Of a DNA stretch of 11,049 bases, positions 1 through 7,093 are shown in pieces. Within the stretch, counting starts at the first letter, position 1. Every line of letters begins with the position of its first letter. The position numbers and the translations under genes are program-made. Source of the DNA: Pseudomonadota bacterium (GTDB lineage: Bacteria; Pseudomonadota; Alphaproteobacteria; Rhizobiales; Devosiaceae). The notes beneath the pieces were generated by a model. The model made no database searches. It saw only the letters and a list, made by a program, of their open reading frames with translations, and was not told the origin of the DNA. Location: the NCBI GenBank assembly GCA_023433985.1, contig JAEYTN010000202.1, positions 1 to 11,049 on the forward strand, written 5' to 3'.

Positions 1-575
1 AGGTTTTGCTGCGCGGCCGCAGCATCGGCAGTCAACTCGTCGACTTCCTCGCGCTCGCCGTCGAGTTCGCTGTCGATCAGCGGCTGCAGCTCGTTGGAGA
101 GTCGGAACGCAATGTCGAGGTTGAACAGCTCGCGTGCGTCCGCCTGCTGCCCCTCGCGCAGCTGGATCAGCATGCGCGCCGTCGAACGGTCGATGGCGTG
201 GTAGAGCTCGGTCATCCGCCTGGTGTTGTCGAGCTCAGGCAGCTCGCCCTGCACGTCGCCGACTCCGGCGAGGCTGCCGATCTCGTCGCGCGTCACCTGC
301 GACAGGCGGGCGAAGTTGCGCTCCATCGCCACCCGCGAGGCGCTGAGGAAATCGAGCCCGTTGCGGTTGAGCAGCAGCACCATGGCGACGTTCTCGCCAT
401 ACTGGTTGACCGCCCCGTCGATGGCCGCCAGCACCACCAGCCGCTGGTGCACGCCGGCCACCCGTTGCGCGAAGTACCCGGACTGCCAGAGCGCATAGGC
501 GGCGATGGCGCCCAGCGCCGCCAGCGCCAGCACCGCCCACAGGGCCAGCGCTGCTATCAGTGCCCGAATGCTCAT
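1..575 (-). CDS. N-terminal part of a membrane-anchored sensor protein (histidine kinase- or chemoreceptor-like), cut by the left edge
   Basis: An open frame of 191 codons starts with ATG at 575 and runs off the left end without a stop. Residues 4-28 are a hydrophobic, alanine/leucine-rich membrane segment beginning MSIRALIAALALW. From about residue 30 onward the chain is hydrophilic and rich in Leu, Ala, Glu and Arg with helical periodicity, as in the extracytoplasmic four-helix-bundle sensor regions of histidine kinases, chemoreceptors and some GGDEF/EAL proteins. Its second membrane segment and output domain lie outside the window, so the class cannot be decided here. A GGGAG at 589-593 lies 13 bases before the ATG, which is long for a ribosome site, so the start is reasonable but not certain. 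It is on the same strand as apt, with about 100 bases between them. That the frame is coding is well supported by the signal-anchor; the function is inference. Confidence 0.8.
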   Translation of the reverse strand, partial: MSIRALIAALALWAVLALAALGAIAAYALWQSGYFAQRVAGVHQRLVVLAAIDGAVNQYGENVAMVLLLNRNGLDFLSASRVAMERNFARLSQVTRDEIGSLAGVGDVQGELPELDNTRRMTELYHAIDRSTARMLIQLREGQQADARELFNLDIAFRLSNELQPLIDSELDGEREEVDELTADAAAAQQN

Positions 576-640
576 GCCGTCGACGTGTCTCCCGCGCCGA
601 GCAGTAGCATCAAACCTAGCGCCATCGTGAACCGTCGGGG

Positions 641-664
641 CGCAATACACCGCATTGCGAATGC
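641..664 (-). terminator. Weak hairpin after apt
   Basis: Two overlapping short inverted repeats lie just downstream of the apt stop: CGCAAT at 641-646 pairs with ATTGCG at 654-659, and GCATT at 652-656 pairs with AATGC at 660-664. The two hairpins exclude each other. Neither is followed by a clear U-run on the minus strand, so termination here is only a possibility. Confidence 0.25.
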
Positions 665-675
665 TGCCGGGGGGA

Positions 676-1206
676 TCAGTGACCCTCGAAGTCGATGAGC
701 TTGAAGACCTCGACCCCGGCCTGCCTCAGCTTCTCGGCGCCACCGAGGTCGAACAGGTCGATGACGAAGCCGGCATGACCGACCTCGGCGCCGGTGCGGC
801 GCAGCAGCGACACCGCCGCGAGCGCCGTGCCACCGGTGGCGATCAGGTCGTCCACGAGGAGCACCTTGTCACCCGGCTTCAGCACGTCGGCATGAATCTC
901 GATGGTGTCGACGCCATACTCGAGCGCGTAGTTCTGCCCGATCGTTTCACCCGGCAGCTTGCCCTTCTTGCGTACCGGGATGAACCCGACGCCCAGCGCG
1001 ATCGCCACCCCTGCCCCGAAAATAAAGCCACGCGCCTCGATGCCGGCGACATGGGTGATTCCGAGCGCCCGGTGCGCCTCGGCAATCCGCTCAATGCTCT
1101 CGCGAAACCCGGCGGGGTCCTCGATCAGCGTGGTGATGTCGCGGAACAGAATCCCCTTCTTGGGGTAGTCGGGAATGGAGCGGACGAGGGACTTGAGGTC
1201 GAGCAT
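676..1206 (-). CDS. apt: Adenine phosphoribosyltransferase
   Basis: Salvages adenine in the cytosol by joining it to PRPP, giving AMP and pyrophosphate. The 176-residue product has the usual family length. Visible hallmarks are the N-terminal [17 protein letters not shown] stretch (residues 11-27), the EARGFIFG segment (57-64), the KKGKLPG flexible loop (80-86) and the PRPP-binding loop [13 protein letters not shown] (115-127), with the two acidic residues D119-D120 followed by ATGGT. The ATG at 1206 matches the family N-terminus. I see no good Shine-Dalgarno sequence before it, so translation may depend on the small gene 93 bases upstream. That small gene has its own predicted promoter (1519-1547), and apt is probably transcribed from it and not from the pet operon, which ends at a hairpin near 1568-1587. 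The identification is secure; the transcription model is inference. Confidence 0.97.
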   Translation of the reverse strand: MLDLKSLVRSIPDYPKKGILFRDITTLIEDPAGFRESIERIAEAHRALGITHVAGIEARGFIFGAGVAIALGVGFIPVRKKGKLPGETIGQNYALEYGVDTIEIHADVLKPGDKVLLVDDLIATGGTALAAVSLLRRTGAEVGHAGFVIDLFDLGGAEKLRQAGVEVFKLIDFEGH

Positions 1207-1299
1207 GAAGAGCGCGCAGACGGTGGTATTGACGGAGGGAATTCGGGGCGAGCGACCGGCGCGAGCGGCACTACGCCCCCGCCTGCAGGCTGCAGGAGA

Positions 1300-1491
1300 T
1301 CAGCGCTTGGTGCGGTCGATGAGCTTCCGCGCCAGCTGGCCGGCCTTGTAGGCGCCGGCAAGGGTCGCATCGCGCGCCGCCGCCTGCACCTTGGGGTTGA
1401 GCAGCACCGGCGCCGCAGCGAGCACCACCGGATGACTCGCCACACGCCTGGCAAGCGTGGCAGCAGTGATCGCGGTGCGCAGAATGGACAT
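1300..1491 (-). CDS. Small conserved-looking protein of unknown function (63 residues)
   Basis: I do not recognise this family. The chain starts MSILRTAITAATLARRVAS and ends with a strongly basic tail (RKLIDRTKR). The middle holds an apolar stretch, HPVVLAAAPVLLNPK (about residues 22-36), followed by an alanine-rich helix-prone segment. There is no cleavable signal peptide and no cysteine. It could be a small membrane-associated or nucleic-acid-associated protein; nothing seen decides this. The start is chosen from a strong GGAGG at 1500-1504, eight bases before the ATG. The frame stays open upstream to 1740, but that part runs through the petC terminator and the 3' end of petC in another frame, so it is unlikely to be translated. 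The gene lies between petC and apt on the same strand, with a predicted promoter just upstream. Confidence 0.72.
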   Translation of the reverse strand: MSILRTAITAATLARRVASHPVVLAAAPVLLNPKVQAAARDATLAGAYKAGQLARKLIDRTKR

Positions 1492-1499
1492 GCGGGCGG

Positions 1500-1504
1500 C
1501 CTCC
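1500..1504 (-). promoter_or_regulatory. Ribosome binding site fixing the start of the 63-residue gene
   Basis: The minus strand reads GGAGG here, eight bases before the ATG at 1491. It is among the best Shine-Dalgarno matches in the window and favours the short form over the longer open frame that extends upstream. Confidence 0.7.
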
Positions 1505-1518
1505 GGTTTGCTGGCCGA

Positions 1519-1547
1519 ATTATCTGTCAGAGCGTCCCGGATCGCAA
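1519..1547 (-). promoter_or_regulatory. Predicted housekeeping-sigma promoter for the 63-residue gene and apt
   Basis: On the minus strand a -35-like TTGCGA (1547-1542) is followed, after exactly 17 bases, by a -10-like GATAAT (1524-1519). They match the consensus hexamers at four and five of six positions. Transcription would begin near 1512, leaving a leader of roughly 20 bases that contains the ribosome site at 1504-1500. It sits just after the pet terminator, where a new promoter would be needed. This is a sequence match only. Confidence 0.5.
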
Positions 1548-1567
1548 GACCACTCCCGAAAATGACA

Positions 1568-1587
1568 AGGGGCCCGAACGGGCCCCT
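1568..1587 (-). terminator. Rho-independent-type terminator of the petABC operon
   Basis: An eight-base perfect stem, AGGGGCCC paired with GGGCCCCT, closes a four-base loop, 26 bases after the petC stop. On the minus strand it is followed by TTGTCATTTTC, a moderately U-rich tail. The plus-strand flank has no T-run, so it points to minus-strand termination. Strong stem, imperfect tail. Confidence 0.75.
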
Positions 1588-1613
1588 CGAAACCTTGGCG
1601 ATCGGTCGCGAGC

Positions 1614-2486
1614 TTAGTGCTCGACCTTCGACCAGAGCCGGCGCTTCACCAGGTACATGACCCCCGCGAAGACGATCAGGAACAGCATCACCTGCAGGCC
1701 CGCTTCCTTGCGCGCCACCAGGTGCGGCTCGGCCATCCACATGGCGAAAGCTGCGAAGTCACGCGAGTACTGGTCGACCGTCAGCGGCACGCTGCTGCCG
1801 TTCTCGGCCTCGCCATAGGTCACCGCGCCATCCGAGAGCGGCGGCGGCATGCCGATGGCGTGGCCGGGGAAGTACTCGTTGTAGTACTTGCCCTCGGGCA
1901 GCTCGAACGGCTGGCCGTCGGAGCCGGTGACCCCGTGCGGCACTTCGTCGTGATAGCCGGTCAGCAGCGCGTGGATATAGTCCGGGCCGCCTTCCTGGTA
2001 GGGCGTGACGTAGTTGAGCAGCCACCACGGGAAGGGCTGCACGGTGCCGCGCGCCTTGGCCATGACCGACAGGTCGGGCGGAATGGCGCCGCCATTGGCG
2101 TCGCGTGCCTCCTGGTCGGAGGCGAACGGCGACGGCCAGCGATCGGCCGGAACGGCCGGGCGGCGACCGCCCTCGGCGTCGACATCGGCGACCTCGTACT
2201 CTGCCGCCAGGGCCTTGACCTGCCCCTCGGAGAACTCGGGACCGCCCGGCTCGCCGAGGTTGCGGAACGCCAGCAGGCGCGCCGAATGGCAACCGGCGCA
2301 GACCTCGCGGAACACCTGGAAGCCGCGCTGCAGCTGGTTCCGGTCATAGGTACCGAACACGCCGGCGAAGCTCCACGGCTCCTTCTTGATCTCGGGGGTG
2401 GAGTGGCCTTCCTGCGCAAACGCCGAGGCGGAGAGGGCGACCAGGCCCACTGCCAGGGCGCCGAGGATGCTCTTGATCTTGTTCAT
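1614..2486 (-). CDS. petC: Cytochrome c1, haem-carrying subunit of the cytochrome bc1 complex
   Basis: Membrane-anchored periplasmic c-type cytochrome that takes electrons from the Rieske protein and passes them to a soluble or membrane-bound cytochrome c. In the 290-residue product, residues 1-24 form a Sec signal peptide ending ASAFA before QEGH. CAGCH at 63-67 is the covalent haem site. The IPPDLS stretch lies at 135-140. GMPPPL at 212-217 carries the expected sixth ligand, Met213. Residues about 262-280 are the single C-terminal membrane anchor, followed by a basic cytoplasmic tail. The frame is open for 16 more codons upstream to 2534, but that would bury the signal peptide and overlap petB, so the ATG at 2486 is chosen. 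It lies 19 bases after petB. In some relatives, such as Bradyrhizobium, b and c1 are made as one precursor; here they are separate genes. A terminator follows the stop. Confidence 0.97.
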   Translation of the reverse strand: MNKIKSILGALAVGLVALSASAFAQEGHSTPEIKKEPWSFAGVFGTYDRNQLQRGFQVFREVCAGCHSARLLAFRNLGEPGGPEFSEGQVKALAAEYEVADVDAEGGRRPAVPADRWPSPFASDQEARDANGGAIPPDLSVMAKARGTVQPFPWWLLNYVTPYQEGGPDYIHALLTGYHDEVPHGVTGSDGQPFELPEGKYYNEYFPGHAIGMPPPLSDGAVTYGEAENGSSVPLTVDQYSRDFAAFAMWMAEPHLVARKEAGLQVMLFLIVFAGVMYLVKRRLWSKVEH

Positions 2487-2505
2487 TTGGCTCGCAACCC
2501 CGGGA

Positions 2506-3795
2506 TCAGTGCGTCGTCTTGACCGCGTCGGCATCGGCGCCGCTCACGGCCGGCGGCATGGTCAGCACGGCTTCCGAGATGGAAGGCGGCAGCGCCCTCG
2601 GCACCTCGAACCGGCCCAGCAGCGGCAGGACGATCAGGAAGTAGATGAAGTAGTAGGCGGTGCAGATCTTCGACAGCACCACGTAGATGCCTTCGGCCGG
2701 AGCCGCGCCCAGGTAGGCGAGCGCCACGAAGTTGATGATGAACAGCCAGTAGAACCACTTGAAGATCGGCCGGAACGTCCCCGAGCGCACCTTCGACGTG
2801 TCGAGCCACGGCACGAAGAACAGCACTAGCAGCGCACCGGCGAAGAAGATGACGCCGCCCAGCTTGCTGTCGATGAACAGGATGTTGAAGTCGATGGCGC
2901 GCAGGATCGCGTAGAACGGCAGGAAGTACCATTCGGGCACGATGTGGGCCGGCGTCACCTGACTGTTGGCCATGACGTAGTTGTCGGGGTGACCCAGGAT
3001 GTCCGGCGCGAAGAACACGAACCAGGCAAACGGGATGCAGAACACGATGACCGCGAACAGGTCCTTCATCGTGTAGTACGGGTGGAACGGCACCGTGTCG
3101 CGGCTCGACTTCACCTCGACGCCGATCGGGTTGTTGTTACCCGGCACGTGCAGCGCCCAGATATGCAGCCCGACTACCGCCGCGATGATGAACGGCAGCA
3201 GGTAGTGCAGCGAGAAGAAGCGGTTGAGCGTGGCGTTATCGACCGCGAAGCCGCCGCGCAGCAGCTGCAGGATCGGCTCGCCCACTACCGGGATGGCCCC
3301 CAGGATGTTGGTGATCACGGTGGCGGCCCAGAAGCTCATTTGCCCCCAGGGCAGCACGTAGCCCATGAACGCGGTGGTCACCATCAGCACGAACAGCAGC
3401 ACGCCGAGGATCCAGAGGATCTCGCGCGGCGCCTTGTAGGAGCCGAAAAAGAGGTTGCGGGCCATGTGGATATAGACCGCGAGGAAGAACATCGAGGCGC
3501 CCACGGCATGGACGGCCTGGATGATGCGGCCGCCGTTCACGTCGCGACGGATATGCTCCACCGAGTCGAAGGCGAGGCTCACATGCGGGGTATAGTGCAT
3601 CGCGAGCACGATGCCCGTCACGATCTGAACCCCGAGCATGAAGGCAAGGATGGCGCCGAAGGTCCACCAATAGTTGAGGTTCTTCGGCGTGGGGTAGTCC
3701 ATCAGGTGTTCTTTGGACCACCGGATGATCGGCAGGCGGTCGTCGATGAACTTCTCGACGACGTTACCGGGGACGTAGCTGGATTCGTGTGCCAT
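2506..3795 (-). CDS. petB: Cytochrome b subunit of the cytochrome bc1 complex
   Basis: Integral membrane core of respiratory complex III. It oxidises ubiquinol at the Qo site, reduces quinone at the Qi site and carries two b-type haems. The product is 429 residues, full length for the bacterial family including the C-terminal domain. The four haem-ligand histidines are visible as H96, H110, H197 and H211, spaced 13 and 14 apart in two helices. The Qo-site PEWY motif is at 287-290, within [15 protein letters not shown]. The [19 protein letters not shown] stretch (145-163) is the usual Qo/cd region. About eight hydrophobic segments can be traced. It lies 15 bases downstream of petA and 19 upstream of petC, so the three form one operon. 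The ATG at 3795 has a purine-rich AAGAAGA just before it. Symbol choice follows the pet naming; fbcB is an equivalent name. Confidence 0.98.
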   Translation of the reverse strand: MAHESSYVPGNVVEKFIDDRLPIIRWSKEHLMDYPTPKNLNYWWTFGAILAFMLGVQIVTGIVLAMHYTPHVSLAFDSVEHIRRDVNGGRIIQAVHAVGASMFFLAVYIHMARNLFFGSYKAPREILWILGVLLFVLMVTTAFMGYVLPWGQMSFWAATVITNILGAIPVVGEPILQLLRGGFAVDNATLNRFFSLHYLLPFIIAAVVGLHIWALHVPGNNNPIGVEVKSSRDTVPFHPYYTMKDLFAVIVFCIPFAWFVFFAPDILGHPDNYVMANSQVTPAHIVPEWYFLPFYAILRAIDFNILFIDSKLGGVIFFAGALLVLFFVPWLDTSKVRSGTFRPIFKWFYWLFIINFVALAYLGAAPAEGIYVVLSKICTAYYFIYFLIVLPLLGRFEVPRALPPSISEAVLTMPPAVSGADADAVKTTH

Positions 3796-3810
3796 TCTTC
3801 TTGTTGTCCC

Positions 3811-4353
3811 TTAGCCGATCTGCACGAGCGTGTCGGAGAGGAATTCGTAGGGCGGCAGCACCAGGTTCTTGGGCGCCGGACCTTTCCGGATACGGCCGGC
3901 CGAGTCGTAGTGCGAGCCGTGGCAGGGGCAGAACCAGCCATCGTAATCACCCGACTCGCCCACCGGGACGCAGCCCAGGTGCGTGCAGTTGGCAATCATG
4001 ATCAGCCACTGCTCGTGGCCGGGCTTGGTGCGCTGCTCGTCGGTCTCGGGATCCTTGAGGTCGCTCAACGGCACCGCCTTGGCCTCGTCGATCTCGGCCG
4101 TCGTGCGGTGGCGGACGAAAACCGGCAGCCCGCGCCACTTGATGGTGACCGACTCGCCCTCGGCGATGTTCGACACGTCGAACTCGATGGTGGCGAGCGC
4201 CAGCACCGAGGCGTCAGGGTTGAGCTGGTTGATCAGCGGCCAGGCAACGCCCGCGACGCCTACCGCGCCCACGGCACCCGCCGCGACATAGAGAAAATCG
4301 CGCCGCCCCGAACCGGGGGCGTCCTGATGTGCCGTATTGGATTGCGTCGCCAA
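3811..4353 (-). CDS. petA: Rieske iron-sulphur subunit of the cytochrome bc1 complex
   Basis: Carries a [2Fe-2S] cluster that takes the first electron from ubiquinol at the Qo site and delivers it to cytochrome c1. The 180-residue chain has a twin-arginine anchor: GRRDFL at 16-21, then the apolar segment up to about 41, which stays as the membrane helix. Cluster box 1 is CTHLGC (123-128) and box 2 is CPCHGS (142-147). Ligands by family rule are C123, H125, C142 and H145, with C128-C144 as the disulphide. The start codon is TTG at 4353. There is no in-frame ATG or GTG between it and the upstream in-frame stop, the next Met is past residue 115, and GGAAG lies six bases before it (4364-4360). 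First gene of the petABC operon, divergent from trmL. Confidence 0.97.
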   Translation of the reverse strand: MATQSNTAHQDAPGSGRRDFLYVAAGAVGAVGVAGVAWPLINQLNPDASVLALATIEFDVSNIAEGESVTIKWRGLPVFVRHRTTAEIDEAKAVPLSDLKDPETDEQRTKPGHEQWLIMIANCTHLGCVPVGESGDYDGWFCPCHGSHYDSAGRIRKGPAPKNLVLPPYEFLSDTLVQIG

Positions 4354-4359
4354 GGTAAG

Positions 4360-4364
4360 CTTCC
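4360..4364 (-). promoter_or_regulatory. Ribosome binding site supporting the TTG start of petA
   Basis: The minus strand reads GGAAG, six bases before the TTG at 4353. With an in-frame stop upstream and no alternative ATG, it supports the rare start codon. Confidence 0.5.
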
Positions 4365-4465
4365 GTCTATTGTGCCTTGATCAGCGCCTCGGTGCCGCCG
4401 GCTGCCGCAGATACGCAGGCATAACCGGCTCCCGCCCTCAACGGCGCGTGATTTGGGCGTTCTTT

Positions 4466-4481
4466 TGGCACTGTCATGGCA
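4466..4481. repeat. Direct repeat TGGCA-N6-TGGCA in the petA/trmL control region
   Basis: TGGCA occurs at 4466-4470 and again at 4477-4481, one helical turn (11 bases) apart, near the middle of the 230-base gap between the divergent petA and trmL starts. Position and phasing would suit a protein-binding site, but five-base repeats arise easily by chance and I recognise no known operator here. Confidence 0.2.
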
Positions 4482-4502
4482 GCTTGTCCAGCGTTGCGGC
4501 AG

Positions 4503-4531
4503 GTGACTTTCCACCGCTGCGACACTATAGC
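4503..4531 (+). promoter_or_regulatory. Possible promoter of the trmL-hemF-ATPase operon
   Basis: GTGACT at 4503-4508 and TATAGC at 4526-4531 are separated by 17 bases and resemble -35 and -10 hexamers. Transcription from here would start near 4538 and give a short C/A-rich leader before the GTG start of trmL at 4584. No equally good match was found for petA on the other strand. Confidence 0.3.
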
Positions 4532-4583
4532 AACCGCCAGCAAACCCAACAAAACCTTACCAAACCGGTCCACAAAAACTCCA

Positions 4584-5051
4584 GTGGTCGACCTCGCCCT
4601 CTACCAGCCCGACATCGCCCAGAATACCGGCACCATGCTGCGGCTTGGCGCCTGCCTCGGCGTGCATGTCCACATCATCCATCCCACCGGCTTCGCCTTC
4701 TCGGCAAAGGCGGTGAAGCGCGGAGCGCTGGACTACCTGGAGCACGCCGAGTTCACCGAGCACCTGAGCTGGAGCCACTTCAACGACTGGCGGTCGGAAG
4801 CCGGGCGGCGCCTGGTACTGCTGACCACGAAGGCGGCGAGTTCCATGTACGGGGCAAGCTTCGCCTCCGGCGACATCCTGCTGATGGGCCGCGAGAGCGC
4901 CGGTGTGCCGGAGGCGGTGGCCGACGCCGCGGACCTGCGCATCCGCATCCCGATGCGACAAGATATGCGTTCGCTCAATGTCGCCGTGGCCGCGAGTGTC
5001 GTGCTAGGTGAGGCGCTGCGCCAGACCGGCCATTTCGAAGTCCTGACATGA
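4584..5051 (+). CDS. trmL: tRNA (cytidine/uridine-34 2'-O-) methyltransferase, SPOUT family
   Basis: Methylates the ribose of the wobble base in certain leucine tRNAs using S-adenosylmethionine, as known for E. coli TrmL (YibK). The 155-residue product has the compact length of that subfamily, without an extra RNA-binding domain. The three SPOUT motifs are clear: [16 protein letters not shown] (residues 8-23), [11 protein letters not shown] (99-109) and [19 protein letters not shown] (122-140), the latter two forming the SAM-binding knot. The start is taken as GTG at 4584, because the family begins a few residues before the first motif. An ATG at 4476 is in frame but would add 36 residues unlike the family and lies before the predicted promoter. 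No Shine-Dalgarno sequence precedes the GTG. The stop overlaps the hemF start by four bases (ATGA), so the two are probably translated together. Confidence 0.92.
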   Translation: MVDLALYQPDIAQNTGTMLRLGACLGVHVHIIHPTGFAFSAKAVKRGALDYLEHAEFTEHLSWSHFNDWRSEAGRRLVLLTTKAASSMYGASFASGDILLMGRESAGVPEAVADAADLRIRIPMRQDMRSLNVAVAASVVLGEALRQTGHFEVLT

Positions 5052-5920
5052 CCTTGCCCGCCGATATTGAATCAAAAAAAGAGCGCGCCGCCGCGTGGTT
5101 CCGCCAGGTGCGGGACGATCTCGTGGCCCGCCTCGAAGCCATCGAAACCGATGTCGCCGGTCCCCATGCCGACCGGCCCGCCGGCAAGTTCGAACTGAAG
5201 CCCTGGTCGCGCGAGTCTGGCGGTGGCGGCGAAATGGGCCTGCTGCATGGCCGGGTGTTCGAGAAGGCCGGCGTCCACATCTCGGTGGTGCACGGCCAGT
5301 TTTCCGAGGATTTCGCCCGCCAGATGCCGCACACCGACGCCGGTGCGGAGTTCTGGAGCGCCGGGGTGTCGGTGATCATCCACCCGTGGAACCCCAATGT
5401 GCCGGCCGCGCACATGAACACCCGCATGATCGTGACCGGGAAGTACTGGTTCGGCGGTGGTGGCGACCTGACCCCCGTGCTCGACCGCCGCCGTACCCAG
5501 GCCGATCCGGATTCGGTCGATTTCCACGCCGCCTACAAGGCCGCATGCGACGCCCATCCGGGCGTCGACTACACGGCCTACAAGAAGTGGTGCGACGAGT
5601 ATTTCTGGCTCGCCCACCGCAAGGAGCCGCGTGGCATTGGCGGCATCTTCTACGACCACCACAATTCGGGCGACTGGGATGCGGACTTCGCCTTCACCCA
5701 GGATGTCGGCCGCGCCTTCCTCGACGTGTATCCCCGCCTCGTCCGCCGCAACTTCGAGACGCCCTGGACCGAGGCCGACCGCGACGAGCAGTTGATCCGG
5801 CGGGGTCGCTACGTCGAGTTCAACCTGCTCTACGACCGCGGCACCACCTTCGGGCTCAAGACCGGCGGCAATATCGACGCGATCCTCTCCTCCATGCCTC
5901 CGGCGGTTAAGTGGCCATAG
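5048..5920 (+). CDS. hemF: Oxygen-dependent coproporphyrinogen III oxidase
   Basis: Converts coproporphyrinogen III to protoporphyrinogen IX by oxidative decarboxylation of two propionates, a late cytosolic step of haem synthesis under oxygen. The 290-residue chain shows the family pattern: [20 protein letters not shown] (57-76), the [15 protein letters not shown] segment (112-126) with conserved H112, H122, N124 and R126, the GGGGD stretch (136-140), the [14 protein letters not shown] block (190-203) and [19 protein letters not shown] (252-270). The chain stops at PPAVKWP, a little earlier than E. coli HemF; I believe this short end is common in the Rhizobiales group, so I do not call it truncated. 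Its start overlaps the trmL stop and the ATPase gene follows after 21 bases. The product supplies haem to, among others, the bc1 cytochromes encoded next door. Confidence 0.97.
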   Translation: MTLPADIESKKERAAAWFRQVRDDLVARLEAIETDVAGPHADRPAGKFELKPWSRESGGGGEMGLLHGRVFEKAGVHISVVHGQFSEDFARQMPHTDAGAEFWSAGVSVIIHPWNPNVPAAHMNTRMIVTGKYWFGGGGDLTPVLDRRRTQADPDSVDFHAAYKAACDAHPGVDYTAYKKWCDEYFWLAHRKEPRGIGGIFYDHHNSGDWDADFAFTQDVGRAFLDVYPRLVRRNFETPWTEADRDEQLIRRGRYVEFNLLYDRGTTFGLKTGGNIDAILSSMPPAVKWP

Positions 5921-5941
5921 GATGATCGACCGGAGGAGCCG

Positions 5942-7093
5942 ATGGCGCTGATCGAAATCGGAATCTCCGGCTACCGCTCGATCCACCGGCTGCGCATGCC
6001 GTTGCGACGCCTCACGGTGCTGGTGGGCGGCAACGGCGTGGGCAAGACCAACCTCTACCGCTCCCTCGAACTGCTGAGCGCCGCGGCGCGCGGTACCCTC
6101 GCCGACGAGATCGCCCGCGAGGGTGGGCTCGGCTCGGTGATGTATGCGGGCGAGTTGAAGTCGCACGAGGAGCGGAGGCTGGTGCTCGACGCCACGCTCG
6201 ACGAGCTGACCGATGGCGGGCTCGGCTACGAAGTCGAGAACGGTTTCCCCATGCAGTATCGCGACGAGCTGGGATTTCCGACGGTTGTGGCCGCTGCCTT
6301 TCTCACCGAAGCGCAGGTGAAGGCGGAGAGCCTGCACCTGTTGCAGCGTGGCAAGAAGGTGCCGCTGATGGAGCGCAAGGGGCCGACGGCCTGGGCGCGG
6401 GACGGCAGCGGGCGAAGGCAGCAGGTGGGAGAGCAACTGCTCTCCAGTGAAACCGCATTGTCCGCCCTGCGCGGCGGCTTCCCCGAAATCGACGCCATGC
6501 GCACCACCATGGCGGGCTGGCGCTTCTTCCACAGCTTCCGCACCGACCAGGGCTCGCCGCTGCGCCGCCCCTCGCTCGCCGTCACATCGCCGACGCTCAA
6601 CTCCGACGGCTCGAACCTCGCGGCGGTGTTCGCGACGCTCCGGCACATCCGGCAGGAATCGGTCGACCTCGACGAGGCGATCGAGGCTGCCTTCCCGGGC
6701 GCTGTGCTGCATGTGCCGCCGCCCGAGCGACAGGCAAGCTTCGCCATGATCTTCCCCGACATGCCCAAGCGGGAGTTCGGGGCGCACGAGCTTTCCGACG
6801 GCACGCTGCAGTTCCTCGCCCTGATGGGCGCCCTGCTCTCCTATCGCCTGCCGCCCTTCATCGCGCTCAACGAGCCCGAGACCAGCCTCCACCCCGCCCT
6901 GCTGCCTGCGCTGGCGAGCAGCATCGTTAAGGCGGCGAAGCGCACGCAGGTCTGGGTGGTGACGCATTCACGCGAACTCGCCGACGCCATTGCGGCACTG
7001 AGCGGAGTAGTCCCGCGGCAGGTGATCCGGCGCGACGGTGCGACATGGATCGAGGGCCTGAGCAGCCTGGGCACCTTCCCCGACGAGGACTAG
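5942..7093 (+). CDS. Stand-alone AAA (ABC/RecF-type) ATPase of unknown role
   Basis: Soluble 383-residue ATPase of the RecF/SMC-like class, similar in layout to the predicted ATPases grouped as COG4637 (AAA_21). The order of parts is: an N-terminal strand with SGYRSI (9-14), Walker A GGNGVGKT (29-36), a charged helical middle (about 60-270), the ABC-like signature LSDGT (284-288), Walker B IALNEPE (307-313), a conserved SLHP, and a switch histidine in VVTHSREL (339-346). Walker B has Asn310 where most ABC ATPases have Asp; the catalytic Glu311 is present. I recall this NEPE form from other members of the group, so the enzyme is probably active. There is no transmembrane segment, nuclease or TOPRIM domain. 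GGAGGAG precedes the ATG closely. It is the third gene of the trmL-hemF operon, but no functional link is evident. Substrate or partner unknown. Confidence 0.88.
   Translation: MALIEIGISGYRSIHRLRMPLRRLTVLVGGNGVGKTNLYRSLELLSAAARGTLADEIAREGGLGSVMYAGELKSHEERRLVLDATLDELTDGGLGYEVENGFPMQYRDELGFPTVVAAAFLTEAQVKAESLHLLQRGKKVPLMERKGPTAWARDGSGRRQQVGEQLLSSETALSALRGGFPEIDAMRTTMAGWRFFHSFRTDQGSPLRRPSLAVTSPTLNSDGSNLAAVFATLRHIRQESVDLDEAIEAAFPGAVLHVPPPERQASFAMIFPDMPKREFGAHELSDGTLQFLALMGALLSYRLPPFIALNEPETSLHPALLPALASSIVKAAKRTQVWVVTHSRELADAIAALSGVVPRQVIRRDGATWIEGLSSLGTFPDED

Noticed and set aside
1280..1297. A CTGCAGG repeat and small palindrome between apt and the small gene.
   Set aside because: Two copies of a seven-base word in GC-rich DNA; no T-run and no sign of function.
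1300..1740. A 146-residue form of the small protein upstream of apt.
   Set aside because: Its first half would be read through the petC 3' end and the terminator hairpin; the strong ribosome site and promoter support the 63-residue form.
2944..4380. A 478-codon open frame on the plus strand opposite petB and petA.
   Set aside because: Antisense to unmistakable cytochrome b and Rieske sequences; the translation is His/Arg/Glu-rich and looks like a GC artefact.
5880..5920. A frameshift or truncation at the 3' end of hemF.
   Set aside because: The ending PPAVKWP looks natural for this bacterial group, and no continuation of the family sequence appears in another frame before the next gene's ribosome site.
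5072..6967. A 631-codon open frame on the minus strand opposite hemF and the ATPase gene.
   Set aside because: It lies antisense to two genes with clear family motifs. High GC leaves few stops in the opposing frame, and its translation is low-complexity and Arg/His/Gly-rich with no recognisable domain.
5942..7093. The AAA ATPase as part of an antiphage (OLD/Gabija-like) system.
   Set aside because: There is no TOPRIM or nuclease domain, no helicase, toxin or methylase partner, and the neighbours are housekeeping genes.
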